Notes under the pieces: generated by a model
Seen by the model: only the letters and a program-made list of their open reading frames with translations
Database searches by the model: none
What the model was told of the DNA's origin: nothing
Made by a program: the position numbers and the translations under genes
Source: Blasia pusilla
Lineage: Eukaryota > Marchantiophyta > Marchantiopsida > Blasiales
Reading direction: 5' to 3'
Assembly (NCBI GenBank): GCA_050084515.1
Contig: CM114271.1
Location: forward strand, 17,484,001 to 17,548,000
Length of the DNA stretch: 64,000 nt
Shown: in pieces, positions 11,674 through 22,939 of the stretch
Numbering within the stretch: position 1 is the first letter of the stretch
How the letters are laid out: each line of letters opens with the position of its first letter

Positions 11674-12931
11674 ATGAATGCCTTAGATTTTGAGAGTAGT
11701 GATGATTCGATGTTGATGTTCTTGTTATCAATGTATTCTTTTCTATTAAGTCAAATTGTTTCTCTTTGTCGTCTTCCTCTTCTTCAAGCTAGACGTAGGA
11801 GCTCCCTCCATCGTTCTCGTGCTCTCTTGTATCTCCAATTCATGTTGAATGATAGTGCAGGTACCATGCCACGTTACATGTACTCTCCTTGGTATATCTT
11901 ACCACGATCCATTGCATTTACATGTCTTTTCATTGATGAGAGTGTCGTAAGAAGAGACCATCCACAGCACTTTAGAGATTTCTTTCGTGTTAGTGTGAGC
12001 ACATTTGACTTCCTTTGTGCAATGTTAAGGACTTGATTGACTACTAATCCTCCTCATGCCTTACAAGTTCTACCAAATAGGTTGTTGAGTGCTAAGAGAC
12101 AGGTCGCTATCACACTAAGACGTCTTGCCACAGAGGATCAAATGAAAGGGATTGGAGAGCTCTTTGGTATCCGCCAATCTACAACTGTGAAGGTTTTCAA
12201 CCGAGTGATTAATGCACTTGTGGAGGTGGCTCATGGGGCAGTGACTTGGCTAAGAGGACAACAAATGGATAGGGTGAGATTCGATTTCAAAGCACAACAT
12301 GGATTTTTAAATTGTTGCGGTACAATCGATGTTAATCACTTTCTCATTGAACTATCAAGAGGTGCAAATTCCACATTATGGTATAGTCACAAAATTAAAT
12401 CTTATGCATGTGCAATGCAAGCTATTGTTGATTCCACGCTCCAATTTTTTGATGTCTTCATCGGATATCCCACTTCTAGTCATGATACTTGCATTCTTTG
12501 AAACTCCCAATTCTACAAAAATGCCACTTCTTACGAAAGAGTCCTAGGTGGACTTTCACTTCCTCTAAGAAGTGGTGAGAGAATTCGAGTGTATATTATT
12601 GGTGATGCAAGATATCCACTCTTATCGTGGCTCATAGTTTCTTATCCTGGAGCATCCATCGGACAAAAGTATGTATGGAACTATTACCATTCTTCTATGA
12701 GGATGTGTGCAGAGAGAGCTTTTGGTTGACTAAACTCAACCGAGTCATTTACAAGCCCAACTTATGATAGATATGGATGATCCTATTATCGATGGTCTCA
12801 TAGATCACTCCTCCTTGGGAGGGATGCATGCTGCACGAGGTGGTAATTTTCCTCCAAACAATAAAGTAACACATGATGGAAAGAGAAATCGCGATGCTCT
12901 TTTCGAGCATGTCATGGGTGCAACTCCATAG
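11674..12931 (+). pseudogene. PIF/Harbinger transposase (DDE_Tnp_4), nonsense-mutated
   Basis: Role: cuts and pastes the element. Seen: from ATG 11674 one frame runs to 12729, interrupted by TGA at 12034, 12499 and 12727, then one frame change leads to 12764-12931 (ending HVMGATP). Motifs in order: ITLRRLATEDQMKGIGELFG (N-terminal helix-turn-helix region), CCGTIDVNHF (first catalytic Asp; family usually has IDGTH), FIGYPTSSHD (second Asp region), IIGDARYPLLSWLI, and MCAERAFG (catalytic Glu). The stops after DTCIL and after AFG sit where the family normally has Arg, so CGA to TGA changes are likely. Total length of about 400 residues is normal. It converges with the Myb-like partner gene on minus. 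Inactive unless rescued by another copy. Confidence 0.85.
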
Positions 12932-13118
12932 TAATATCAATATTTCAATAAAGTTATATGATTACATATCTGCACCATAGTTTGTGACTTGTCTCACTAT
13001 CTCACAATCTTCCTTCAAAACTCCTACTAATGATAAGAGATAATGCTTTTGAGACCATTGTGAAAGCATATGCATTCTGTTGCATGACTTTTAATTCCAA
13101 GTTTTGCTACTTTGCATT

Positions 13119-14280
13119 CTATTGTAGGACTTGTAACTCCAATTTCCGCATCTCAAGGTCCTCTATCTGCCCACGATCTATAACATCAACCATGGAATCA
13201 GTGGATTGTTGGATAGCTTTGCCCAAAGAGCTCCTTTGTCGACGTTTACCTATAATCCCACTACCAAGGCTCCTTTTTTTCAACGTTTCCTCTTTACTTA
13301 CGTACAGAGGCGTTGCACGTCCTCGAGTCTGCATTAACACAATAAAAGTCATTACTTGAATTGATAACATCTCATTAATGTGAAAACATATATAAACATA
13401 TTAAAGGCGAAAGGCAAAAAAATAGGGCACCTTAAATATGAGGAGAGAATGGTGGTGGATTGGCAGACCTCTTCTGGACCCATTGGGGTCTCAAATGGCT
13501 CTTCCTCTATATTAGCAATCGATGAATTAGTAACGTTCTATATTTTCTTCACATGTAATGTTAAGTGCATGCAATGTTAAGCAATAAAGAAACATAAGCA
13601 ATGACATTGATATACTTGGAGTCACATGATCGATAGTGATGGGAGGAGTTTCTGTTCTATTTGAAGTTTCCTCCTCCACTAGGTATCCATAAGTACCTCT
13701 AAGGTCACTATTAAGATCAAGAAGAAGAGAATTATGAAAGCTTTGTACTCCCATGCTCTTTAGATCCACGTCTTGGCACTTAGGAAGCCAATCTACAAGA
13801 TCCTTATAGAACGTCTCTTCAAAGGTTGGAGGTAGACCTCGATCCTTTTGATCCTTTTTTAACATACGTGTATCAAACAAGGATAATTCCCCACTTGTGG
13901 CCTTGCATTCCCAATCATGAACCTGAAAATGACATGAGTATTAGATCTAAAAAATGAATTAAACCACATCATAATACATTATTTGTATGACAAAATTACC
14001 TTTTTGAAGTCTTTGACAAGAGCACTCCACTTCTTTTTGCATGTGTGGCCATCACGAATGGGTTGCATCATTCCTTTGTTGAAGCAATAATCGGTCATTT
14101 TTTTCCATTTTGTCTTTGCGCTGGCCATAGTAGATTGAGTAGTGTGATTTAGTTCTACTACTTCCATCTCATGTCATTTTGCCGCAATCAAAACTTTGAT
14201 CTCCGTAGGCGTCCATGTAATCAACTTGTCCTTCTGTTGTGGTACTTGCGAGTCAAGTATCACACAATCATCATCTACAA
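13119..14280 (-). pseudogene. Myb/SANT-like partner protein of the Harbinger element
   Basis: Role known for the superfamily: a Myb/trihelix DNA-binding protein that helps the transposase reach the element ends. Seen on minus: KLITWTPTEIKVLIAAK, a TGA, HEMEVVELNHTTQSTMASAK, TKWKKMTDYCFNKGM and KKKWSALVKDFKKVI, with the spaced Trp residues of a trihelix/SANT fold (14.25-13.98 kb). After a likely intron near 13.93-13.98 kb comes HDWECKATSGELSLFDTRML, then GLPPTFEETFYKDLVDWLPK (to about 13.7 kb), and a basic C-terminal piece KKRSLGSGIIGKRRQRSSLG (about 13.25 kb), EDLEMRKLELQVLQ. The TGA after AAK again looks like a former CGA codon. Exon borders are approximate. Confidence 0.7.
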
Positions 14281-17076
14281 GACTCGCTTGCTACAATGAG
14301 TACCACACAAAATGGAGGTGAGTACTAAAATTTTCAGAAGTAAGAAATAGAAGCTACCGGAATGTACATGATGCAAATTCATGCAAACATTTGCAGTAAT
14401 TAAAATTTCCATTGAATTTGATAATACTTTCTCCATGTTATAGATATAGTATTACTTGGAAAGCCTGAAATGAAGAAAAACATTTGGTGAGTTTCTTTCT
14501 ATTAGGATTGGATTAATACAATAATACACATTAGGGACAATTTTTTGATGTAGGGAGTATGTAGTATAGCTGATCTCTCAGAGTAAATTTCTCCAGAGAG
14601 TCGGTTGCCTTGGCATACATTCACCAGATGGTATAGCGAGTAGAGAGACGAGACGAATATCTGGAATATCTAAGGGATTAGATTAGGGACATTTTTTTTT
14701 AATGCAAGTGAAGAGAATAGCTCACCAAGCTTCTTTATTACAAACACAGAAGAGCCCTGAAGAGTGACTCTTTCTCGGCATCTTATGAAAATCCCCGTTA
14801 TGGGGAGGGGGGGTTCTTTTGTCTGTTTGTTGTCTCTTCCACGTTCTCTAGGGAAGAGGTAAAAGGAGGATGTGAGTTTTTGGAGCGTCCGGATTTGGGG
14901 ATGATATGCTCTAGTTAAACACTCAAGCCCTAATTATGTTGCGATTCCACATGTTGCGTTATGCAGGGGAATGTGTAGGAGGGCCCGCTTCATTCGGGAG
15001 TTGTGACACAAATATTTCCATGGGTTTCCTCACCTTCAATACTCATTTATATTTCCAAGATTAGCTTCTCTTGCCTATCGATGGTAGTGCATATCTCTAC
15101 GTGTCTGAGCCTTGGCTGAATCAAAATTAGGATAGTCTAGCTTAGATCTTGATCTTAGACTTTTGTGACCGTGGGAAATTTACAATTTACATTGGCACGA
15201 GTTACAATGCTCTCTTCCCCATCTAATGTTGAAAACCAATGTAGAAGATACTTTCGAGACATACCAGATAGCGGGCGGGTTGGGCTGCTCACATCTGCTT
15301 ATGCTCTTCCACATCACGTAGCTATCCACTTGAAAGGACAGGAGACAAAATTGCCAAATTGAAGAAGAAAAAACAGGGTACAAAATCTTTCATATTTCAC
15401 TCATGTAGCTCCAATTCGTGGTCCTATCTCTATGTACGAGTCATTTGATTCCATAATCAAGTAAAATTATGACAGAGTTTCAAATTCGTGCTCAAAGATT
15501 CTTGCATAAAGTCAGGCGGCCACGGACTGAGGTGTTTGTGAAAGATCGAGTGGTGCCTGAAGCAGAGAAAGATAAGGGACAGAAGGAGAGGGGAAGGAAC
15601 AAAATCCCCGAATCAGTAAAGGGTTCACATTTGGTCCCTCAAAGTAGCTCACGCTATGAACTAAATACCTTCCCATTATGCAACATGTTGCTTTGAGGCA
15701 AGCCGGAAACAAATTTAGTGAAGTCAATATGGGTAAAGATCTTCTCAAGAAGTATTGCAAGCGTGTAAAAGACCTATGATGACATCACCGTCTCCCACAA
15801 CCTGGAGCCGTAGAACTTATAATTTGGAGAGAAACGCCCACCCGTGAAAACCATCATATGAAGGCTTCCGCTCCCCCTAACATGGCAACGTGAAACATTG
15901 AAAACCTTTTTCTGGTGACTAATAGTATATGTGTAGGATTCTTACTATACATGCGGCCAGTAATAGACTTAGGCTACTGGTTATTTGCTTCTAAGTTGTC
16001 AATGGGAATCATGACCTGACCGCTAGTTGTGACTCTGAGCCGCTTTATGCTTTCAAGACGTAATTATTTCAAGCACACCCACTCTTATAACTCATAGCGT
16101 GTTGGATGATTTGCAACCAAACTCTAAGCCGGGGTTTTAGAACATAACAGATTGTGAGGCATGGTACAACAGAAGAGTGGAATTCTACGATCCTCCTCTT
16201 CCATTGCAATGGAACGGGGATTCAAAGAGTGTCTTGTCTGTTCACCATCTCAATCTTAGGATTGAGAAGATTTATTCATATGTTTTCGACCTATCGTGAA
16301 ATGGAAAGTGAGAAGAGAGTGTACGAAGATGTATGTGGATAGAGGAATGGTCACACTCGAATTCAAAGAGCAAAACAAAATGTAAGGTACCGAAAATGCG
16401 AAAAAGGCGATCCATGTGATATTTTGTGTGAATTTATCATCGTATTGGTCAATTTCCGTACCTCGATGTGATTTAAGTGAATTATGTGGGAGAAATCACA
16501 AGGGTGGAAAATTAGTGGAAATCTCTACCTTGGGCTGATTCGAAGGCAAAATCGCCTCTACACCACCAATCTCTACCTATAGATAGATATTCCCATGATT
16601 GCTCTCCACTCCTGCAAGCTCAATCTTGCGCCCCACCCTAACCCATACTCAGGCGGACATAAATGCAAGTAATGCAACCACAATTCTCATGGCCCTATTC
16701 GAATTCCAATTCTGAAAAGATAGTGGACGTCTCATCAAGCAAAGAACGGCAACATACAAGAGCCCATGCAACGGAACACACAAGAAACCTGAGTACCCCT
16801 GGTCAATAGAACGAAATCGCCCTACGGAAAGAAACCCAAGAACTGGTTTGGGCTGATTGTTTTCAAATTAAAACCGGCGCCGGAAGGTATCAAATTTTTC
16901 CAAGACGACACAAGAATTCTTGCGCCTAAAATTTATGGTCGCAAGAATTTCAAGGACCCCGCCAAAAACCAATTAAGGACGCCGACGAACAGTTGGCGAC
17001 TCCGATTGTTTCAAAACAATAGAGACCGTCGGATTTCTCTGATCAATCGTATCTACCAGCTAGCATCGCAAAAAAA
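14281..17076. other. Non-coding interior of the Harbinger element
   Basis: No gene recognised. A basic 75-residue open frame at 15469-15696 (VRRPRTEVFVKDRVVPEAEK) has coding-like length but no family I know; it could be captured host sequence. The stretch is more GC-balanced than the surroundings. Confidence 0.35.
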
Positions 17077-17099
17077 CCTTGGCCTATGGAATCGGGCCC
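17077..17099. repeat. Right terminal inverted repeat of the Harbinger element
   Basis: Ends GGAATCGGGCCC; reverse complement of the left end with two mismatches over 23 bp. Flanked by TCA. Confidence 0.8.
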
Positions 17100-17102
17100 T
17101 CA

Positions 17103-18534
17103 AGCAGTCTGTTGACTCAATTTCCAATTTTATCTATAAACACATAACCCATTCATTTATTGACAATCATGAAAACACTCAAAGTAGATGAGCCACAAGC
17201 TTTAGCCTCTTGTGGTGATTAGAAAGATCAAGGTATAGGATGTTGATGGAAGGTAATTCTTTGCCTCCATAAGCAGTCTTGAAAGTGAAAGAGAAATATG
17301 ATTTTATTGATTGTTCAATGTTATGAGCATAGGAACAAATTTAATTGTTTTATCTTCATTTTCATTTCATCTATCCATCAAGATTTGATATTGGAATAAA
17401 ATTTAATGGGACAAAAAATCTAATCCAATCTAATCCATTATAACAATAGGTAGATAAGTCAACCATCGACAAGAATAAATTTTGTGCCACCAGAATAAAT
17501 CAATTTCAAGTGTAGTCCATTGCATGGAAGCGCAAAGTGCATGAAGATGGAGTCTGATTGTATATTGAAAGAAGGGAAGATAAGAGTGCATTGAGTTATA
17601 GTCTTAGAATAAATTATCACTTTAGATTTTATCAACTCTTTAGGATAGCATCATTAATACTATTATCAACTCCTAGAGGCTATGCTAATCAACAAAATTG
17701 TTTTATATTTTTCTTAGATTTTGACTCAAAAGAGAGAGTCAAGCTATAGTTAGACTAAAAAAAAAAGAACCTAGAGTTAAGTTACTTCGAAGTGGTAGAA
17801 CTTATGATGTGATCTACCCATATACTTCCATGAACTATGGGTTGAGTTACATATAATGGTGAAATGATGAAAAAAAGTGAAGCCTTGCATGAGTACCATT
17901 TCAACAAATCACTAAAAAAAGAGAGTTGCAACCATGGCTTGCACCATGAAATATCATTGAGACGAAGACACATCTCAAAGAGCATGCCATAAGATTTCTT
18001 TACCTATAGAGAAAAAACAATGTTAGACGTAGTAACCCTTCACATTAGATGAATTAAGTAAAAAATAATTAATCCAACCATAATTACTCACAAAAGACAT
18101 TTATGTTGTTGTCTTTGAGTCATCTTCAATAAACGCATAGTGTGAAAGTTATTTTATACAAAATGGTTCATGGTTGTTAGAGACTTCTTGAGGAAAGAAT
18201 CTTGGTTCCACATGTAAACATCCTTATTCACAATTTACGGATGAGTTTTGCGAGAAAGGGCATGGTTGAATTTTCTAAGGATCAATGTCACATCTTAGAA
18301 AGCAGATAGATAGGTAGAGTTTTATCGTATTGACGACATAGAGAGTAAGTGGGCTTTTCAAGCATGTGGTATGTAGGATACTACCCATTATGGGCCAACT
18401 CAGTCAGAGACCGTACTTGATAAGTTGTCTATATGGTTTGTTGAAGGTATGGTTAAGGAGGTAGGCTCCGTGATTCTCCATAGGGAGGGCATTACGTAGT
18501 AGGAGAGTTTTTTTGCAATATGCCATTTTTGGTT
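17103..18534. other. AT-rich intergenic stretch
   Basis: No gene recognised on either strand; short unconserved frames only. Confidence 0.4.
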
Positions 18535-18744
18535 ATGTATCTTGATGTGATGAGATTTTCAAATCCACCCCAAGTTGTCGATCAAGTTCCAACTTGTTAG
18601 CACTATGCTGATCTATGAAAAGATGGGTGATCCACACTAACAGTCTACTATGGGGTGCAAAAGGTGGTGACACACGCGCCAATGCTGATTGGTAGTCCGC
18701 GTCCACAAACAAGAGGTTCAAGGTGTTGTTTCGAGGAGATTCTC

Positions 18745-19205
18745 CATGGTTGCACGGAAACGGACATGTCAATCCATAAGACGGACATGCCCAACAAGTC
18801 CTCCGCCTCATTTTTTCAGTACCCTAGTGGACAACACGGGCTTGGGAGATAGGAACGGGTGCAGGCTCATATTAAGGGAGGCGGGCAAGAATTGACTCAC
18901 ACGTAGCCCGTACCGGCTTGCCTTAAGCTAGCATTGGCCTACGACAACCCTTGGGCCCGTATAGGGTAAGCTCAAGGACTGCATAGGGCTCGCAACCACG
19001 CGCGCATAAGGATCGTGCAAGGTAGGCTAGGCTTGTGCAGGGTGGGCTCTAGGCCCACATTGAGTCCGCCTTGCAGACACGCTGCAAACCAATGCATGCT
19101 TAGGGCGGGCTGATGCGAGTCAATGCATGCTATAAAATGGGTGATGGATTTTTAGAGTAGGTGCGGGCTAGTCAAGCTTAGAATTGTCGTGCCATGGAGT
19201 TTGCC
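18745..19205 (+). repeat. GC-rich dispersed repeat, copy 1
   Basis: Starts CCATGGTTGCACGGAAACGG and ends near GTCGTGCCATGG. It matches the reverse complement of 21857-22205 over its outer ~120 bp (shared GTACCCTAGTGG, then GGGCTT, TAGGAA.G.GTGC.G, TTAAGGGAG) and loosely inside. The GGGCT-rich interior contrasts with AT-rich flanks. The absence of this piece from the paralogous block at 25.1 kb shows it is an insertion. Class unknown (MITE or solo LTR). Confidence 0.5.
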
Positions 19206-19473
19206 ATAACATATGGATTAGTTATTTTTTATTGTGCAATAGAGTGATCACATGTGTGTGTTCATTCAAGTCCCACTCTCGTACTTGTCTCTTGTCATTG
19301 AGGGTGTTGGGTATCAAGTAGAGTTATGCTAGATGGGGATAGAGATGGTGTTGAGTTCAAACTCATTTTTCTTGTTGCTTGTTTCTGGATATAAGGTGGT
19401 TGCACAAGTAGGGACCATGTGTATGACCCAAGTTGTTATTAGCTTATGTGAGTCACTATAAGAGGCTAAGGGT

Positions 19474-19775
19474 TGAAGACTAAGTCACAATCAAACTCAT
19501 TGGACACCGAAACTGCTATATTTGGTACTCATGCAAAGTAGGAAAACTTAATTTTGGTTAATTAGTTAAGCGCGATTATCTCAACTATGATTAGTTAATC
19601 ACGGTTAGTCTAACTCAAGACTATGGTTAGGATTAGGGGTAGGTTTGCTTGTACATATCCTATATAATTGAGAAGGAGACCATCCTCCATTCATTGAAGA
19701 ATTTTGATCTCCATGGTGACGTGTGAGTGTAAGAGTCGTATCCCTCCATTTATGCTTCTTTAGCAGTTTTCTACA
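19474..19775 (+). mobile_element. Solo LTR of the nested Ty1-copia family
   Basis: Starts TTGAAGACTAAGTCACAAT, ends GCAGTTTTCTACA, and contains TAACTCAAGACTATGGTTAGG and GTACATATCC.ATATAAT. This is the inverse orientation of the LTRs at 54340-54651 and 59257-59679. No coding region is attached. It is flanked by AAGGG on the left and AAGGGG on the right, a probable target duplication. Solo LTRs arise by recombination between the two LTRs of a full element. Confidence 0.75.
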
Positions 19776-20090
19776 AGGGGAAATTAAAATGGAGTGTAGA
19801 TCAACAAGTTGAGTATGAGAGTCTATGGGAGGCATTCACGTGCATAAAATGGCGAATCATTGCCACTAATGCATGGAAGGATAGAGGCATAAGCATTCTT
19901 ATATTGGTATGAGGATCTGGATTAAGAGATGTTGAGGAAAGTTTGGGATGCGATGTCGCTTCATAACCACAAAGTCCACATTGAAGATGGTCTTCCAATT
20001 TTCAAAGGAGATTGAGCTCAACATGAGTAAGGATCATATTATGACCACATGTCTTAAGTTCTTGCGTGTACTTCTCCTCGATTCATCTTG

Positions 20091-21856
20091 AAGAAAACCC
20101 AATCTTGAGCTTTGCAAGTGCAAGACTTATATTGAGTCCCAAAGACTCAACCGCTTGTGTATTTTGTAGGTAGTTGAGAAGCCGCAAAGCGCTAATTGGG
20201 TCAATTCTACCAAGTGCATGCCATCTCCCTCTAAAGCCTCTCCCCAAGCCTCAACCAATCCCCACAAGTTGCTTGCGTATACCGGAGTGCCTTGGTTAAT
20301 TCCTCAAGGTGCGTCCCCTAGCTCAAACTTGAAACACGGCCAAAACATGCATCATAATTAGTTTTTGGTTCAAGGACTTGAGCGGGTAGAGAGGACGAGA
20401 AGAATTTCCCCCCCCATAAGTACTTGTGGGATTCTCTATGGGAACTCCACTTTCCCCATTGTCCCTCTCGGGCCTTTGATTTTCGCCCTCAACTCAAACA
20501 TGGTAAGCGACCTGCGGATCCGAGTTTGACTAGTTAATTATCCATCAAGATGCCTTGGCGGAGGCTTCATGCTGCTTATCCAACTCTCGGCTCCACAAAT
20601 GCATCGTGGATCTTGGACCCGCATTTCATATGTCTCATGGTTAGTGCCCATCTTGACTCCCCATTTGGTGTCTCATGGTTGTCTTTCCGCCCTTTCTGTT
20701 TCATGACAAATCTTATTTCATCTTGCCCATCTTGAATTGATTACTCATATGCTCCTTGCTTCTTGCCCTTGATCGACTTGGCGCTTGGCTCCAAGGTCTC
20801 AAATTGCATTCCTTGCCTCTATCCTAGCTTGCGAGTATCCATATCCCTTTCTCATCTAAGGCTAGTTACAAGACACCTACACATCTCCCCTAGCCTTAGT
20901 CTTGTGGTTGGTTTGGCCACCTTTCTAGTCTTGCGACTAGCTAACCTAGGTTTCAACTTTGGTAGATCGTACCAAGGTCTTTCCTCCTTAGGCCTGCAAT
21001 CATAACTCACTCCTTGTTTCCCTGCTAACGTGGGAGCCATAGACTTAGCTATTTAGGATGCCATGGGATTCCCACTAGAGTGGATGGGGAGGTGGAGTCA
21101 AAATAGACCTACACAGGCACCACCATAGATGTAGTGTGATCATTATGATCGATATGGTTATACGAGGGATAGGTGTTTCAAGCTTTTCCTAGAGGCACGT
21201 CCAAAGGTAGGCAAAGGTCATGGGGGCGGTTGAGTGGGTGGAGATCAAGGAGTGTATGGTCATGGTGATCATGGTAGAGTTCCACCAACAGTCAAAGGAG
21301 ATGGAGGACATGCATTTGTGGCTCATGTAGAGGATGCTACTATGGTGACTCATGACATTGTGAGAATGGCTCAGCCCTAGGGAGGTGGAGTCAAGATAGA
21401 TCTACATGAGAGGATTGATGGGCGTCAGGTCAGGGTTCCCTATAGCAATAATTCACATTTTGTGAGGCACTACACATCCCATCGATGGTGCTTTGATGAG
21501 TTTTTGGTACCCATAGGTAGAACATGTACGTTGAATCCTATTACAACTTAGATGGAGCCATAGAACATGTACGTTGACTCCTATTACAACTTAGATGGAG
21601 CCATTTCATTAGGGATAGCCATCCTGGTATAACAGGATCCCATTGTTCTTTGCCACATATGGACTTGGCAACGGTAGAAGTTGGACCAAAAATGGTGTTT
21701 CGATTGGTTGCTATGATATGTGAGTGGATACCTAGAGATTACTACTTTTCTTGTGCAAGGTTGCACACGGATAAAGTGCATATCGATGGACATTCCCATA
21801 TCTACAGACTTATCTTCATCCCTAGGACGGAAATGTTCATATGGGCTAAGGTACCT
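20091..21856. other. Mosaic non-coding stretch
   Basis: No gene recognised. A direct tandem repeat lies at 21521-21606 (43-bp unit, two copies, one mismatch). Elsewhere scattered similarity to the gypsy blocks is possible, but no coding sense was found. Confidence 0.4.
21521..21606. repeat. Tandem direct repeat, 43-bp unit x2
   Basis: AACATGTACGTTGAATCCTA at 21521 recurs at 21564 with one substitution, through GATGGAGCCAT. Confidence 0.85.
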
Positions 21857-22205
21857 TAGCATGCCCAACCCCACAACGTAGACCTAGGCTTGGCTAACCC
21901 ACAGCTAGTCTAGGACCCCATTCACCATTTCTTGCCATCCGTTTTGTAGCTGCATGGTGGGCCTGCAATGGGCCAATCCGGGCTTAGTGTGGTCCGGTGC
22001 AGGCTTAGTGCGCGCCGTGCATGGGCTTCATGCAGGCTAGGCGAGGGCTCATAGCCCGCACACCCATCCAATCTCTAACTGCCTCAAGCTCCCTTAATCT
22101 TAGACCGCACTCATTCCTACGTCCAAAGCCCACACGGGCCACTAGGGTACACAAAAAAATTGGGCATAGGACCTGTTAGGCATTTTCGTTTCCATGAAAC
22201 CTTGC
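21857..22205 (-). repeat. GC-rich dispersed repeat, copy 2 (inverted)
   Basis: Inverted partner of 18745-19205; clearest over 22085-22205 (TTAAGGGAG, GTGC.G, CACGGGCCACTAGGGTAC in plus sense). It lies just upstream of a gypsy protease relic. Confidence 0.5.
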
Positions 22206-22289
22206 TCATATGGAAGTAGTGTTTGAGGATGTGGTGGAAAACTACTCGGAGTAGGTGCTTGGGACATCCCTCACTCATTCTTCGTAGAT

Positions 22290-22570
22290 TACGGCTACTA
22301 GGTTTGTTGATATGCTAACTAGACACACCAATGAGCAAGACATGATGACACTAGGTATGATGTTATTGGACAACCAAAGCGAGGTGTTCTCCTTGGTTAG
22401 CCCTACAAGTATGTTGTACCAACAATAGTGTGTGCTACTTGATTCGGAAGCATAACCCTTGATGTTAGGGAAGGCAACATTTAGCATTGGAGTTACAAAA
22501 ATATGATATTGAGCCATGTCCCTTCAAGATACATACCTCCATTGGGGGTATGTCACTCACATAGTTCATG
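22290..22570 (+). pseudogene. Retropepsin relic of the methyltransferase-gypsy family (copy at 22.4 kb)
   Basis: Plus-strand sense near 22436-22480 reads LLDSEA, a stop, then PLMLGKATFSIG, matching LLDS..Q..LMLGKA of the long copy at 30.42 kb. Preceded by a match to TRHTNEQDMMTLGMMLLDNQ. It lies in the correct order upstream of the methyltransferase piece at 22.94-23.30 kb, so both belong to one family member. Stops show decay. Confidence 0.6.
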
Positions 22571-22852
22571 ACTCGAAAGGAGCTACTTGTCATACTCCAT
22601 CTAGAGCATTCTTTAGATAGTGCGATTGCACGTAGTCATACAATTATGACACCAAACTAATCGTACAATGTTATACCACCTTGATTACATCCTTAATTTT
22701 TGGGAGGAGACGGTTTCTTATCACCCAAGATGGCGATTAGGTGACAATTGGGTAAACATCTACCCATGCTATTTGCAAGGCGTGATGGTGGTGGTAGTCT
22801 AAGAGGTCAAACAGTAACCACGTTGGAAACATTCATATGTAGTTTTAGTATT

Positions 22853-22912
22853 AAGATGTCATATGCATAGATGCTTTGTTTACAAACAAAGCATCTATGC
22901 ATATGACATCTT
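22853..22912. repeat. Perfect 60-bp palindrome (29-bp arms, 2-bp centre)
   Basis: Arm AAGATGTCATATGCATAGAT continues to TGCTTTGTTT; the other arm is its exact reverse complement; the centre is AC. It lies between the protease and methyltransferase pieces of a gypsy relic. Confidence 0.95.
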
Positions 22913-22939
22913 GATACGAGATATTCCCATAAAGAGATA

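Larger units (their letters stand above)
11239..17102. mobile_element. PIF/Harbinger DNA transposon, both ends present
   Basis: Seen: the left end GGGCCCGATTCCATGGGCCA begins at 11242 and its inverted partner ends at 17099; over 23 bp the two differ at two positions. Flanks are TTA on the left (11239-11241) and TCA on the right (17100-17102), consistent with the 3-bp TTA/TWA target duplication of PIF/Harbinger elements after one substitution. Between them lie a DDE transposase on plus (11674-12931) and a Myb/SANT-like protein on minus (about 13.1-14.3 kb), the two-gene content known for this superfamily. About 2.8 kb of non-coding DNA follows before the right end, long for the family, so cargo or later insertions are likely. 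Confidence 0.8.
18535..20090 (+). repeat. Block paralogous to 24.87-26.39 kb, with two insertions
   Basis: Seen: several stretches are shared in the same order and orientation. Examples: GATGAGATTTTC near 18550 and ATGAGATTTTCC near 24890; CATTGAGGGT.TTGGGT near 19300 and 25180; AAGTAGGG.CC/TC near 19400 and 25275; GGAGGCATTCA.GT.CATA near 19830 and 26140; and a shared GATTGAGCTCAACATGA/GATTGGGCTCAACATGA near 20010 and 26333. The 18.5-kb copy carries two extra pieces, a GC-rich repeat (18745-19205) and a copia solo LTR (19474-19775). Inference: two old copies of one element, probably 5' parts of the methyltransferase-gypsy family or a relative, since gag sequence lies in the second copy. Confidence 0.55.
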
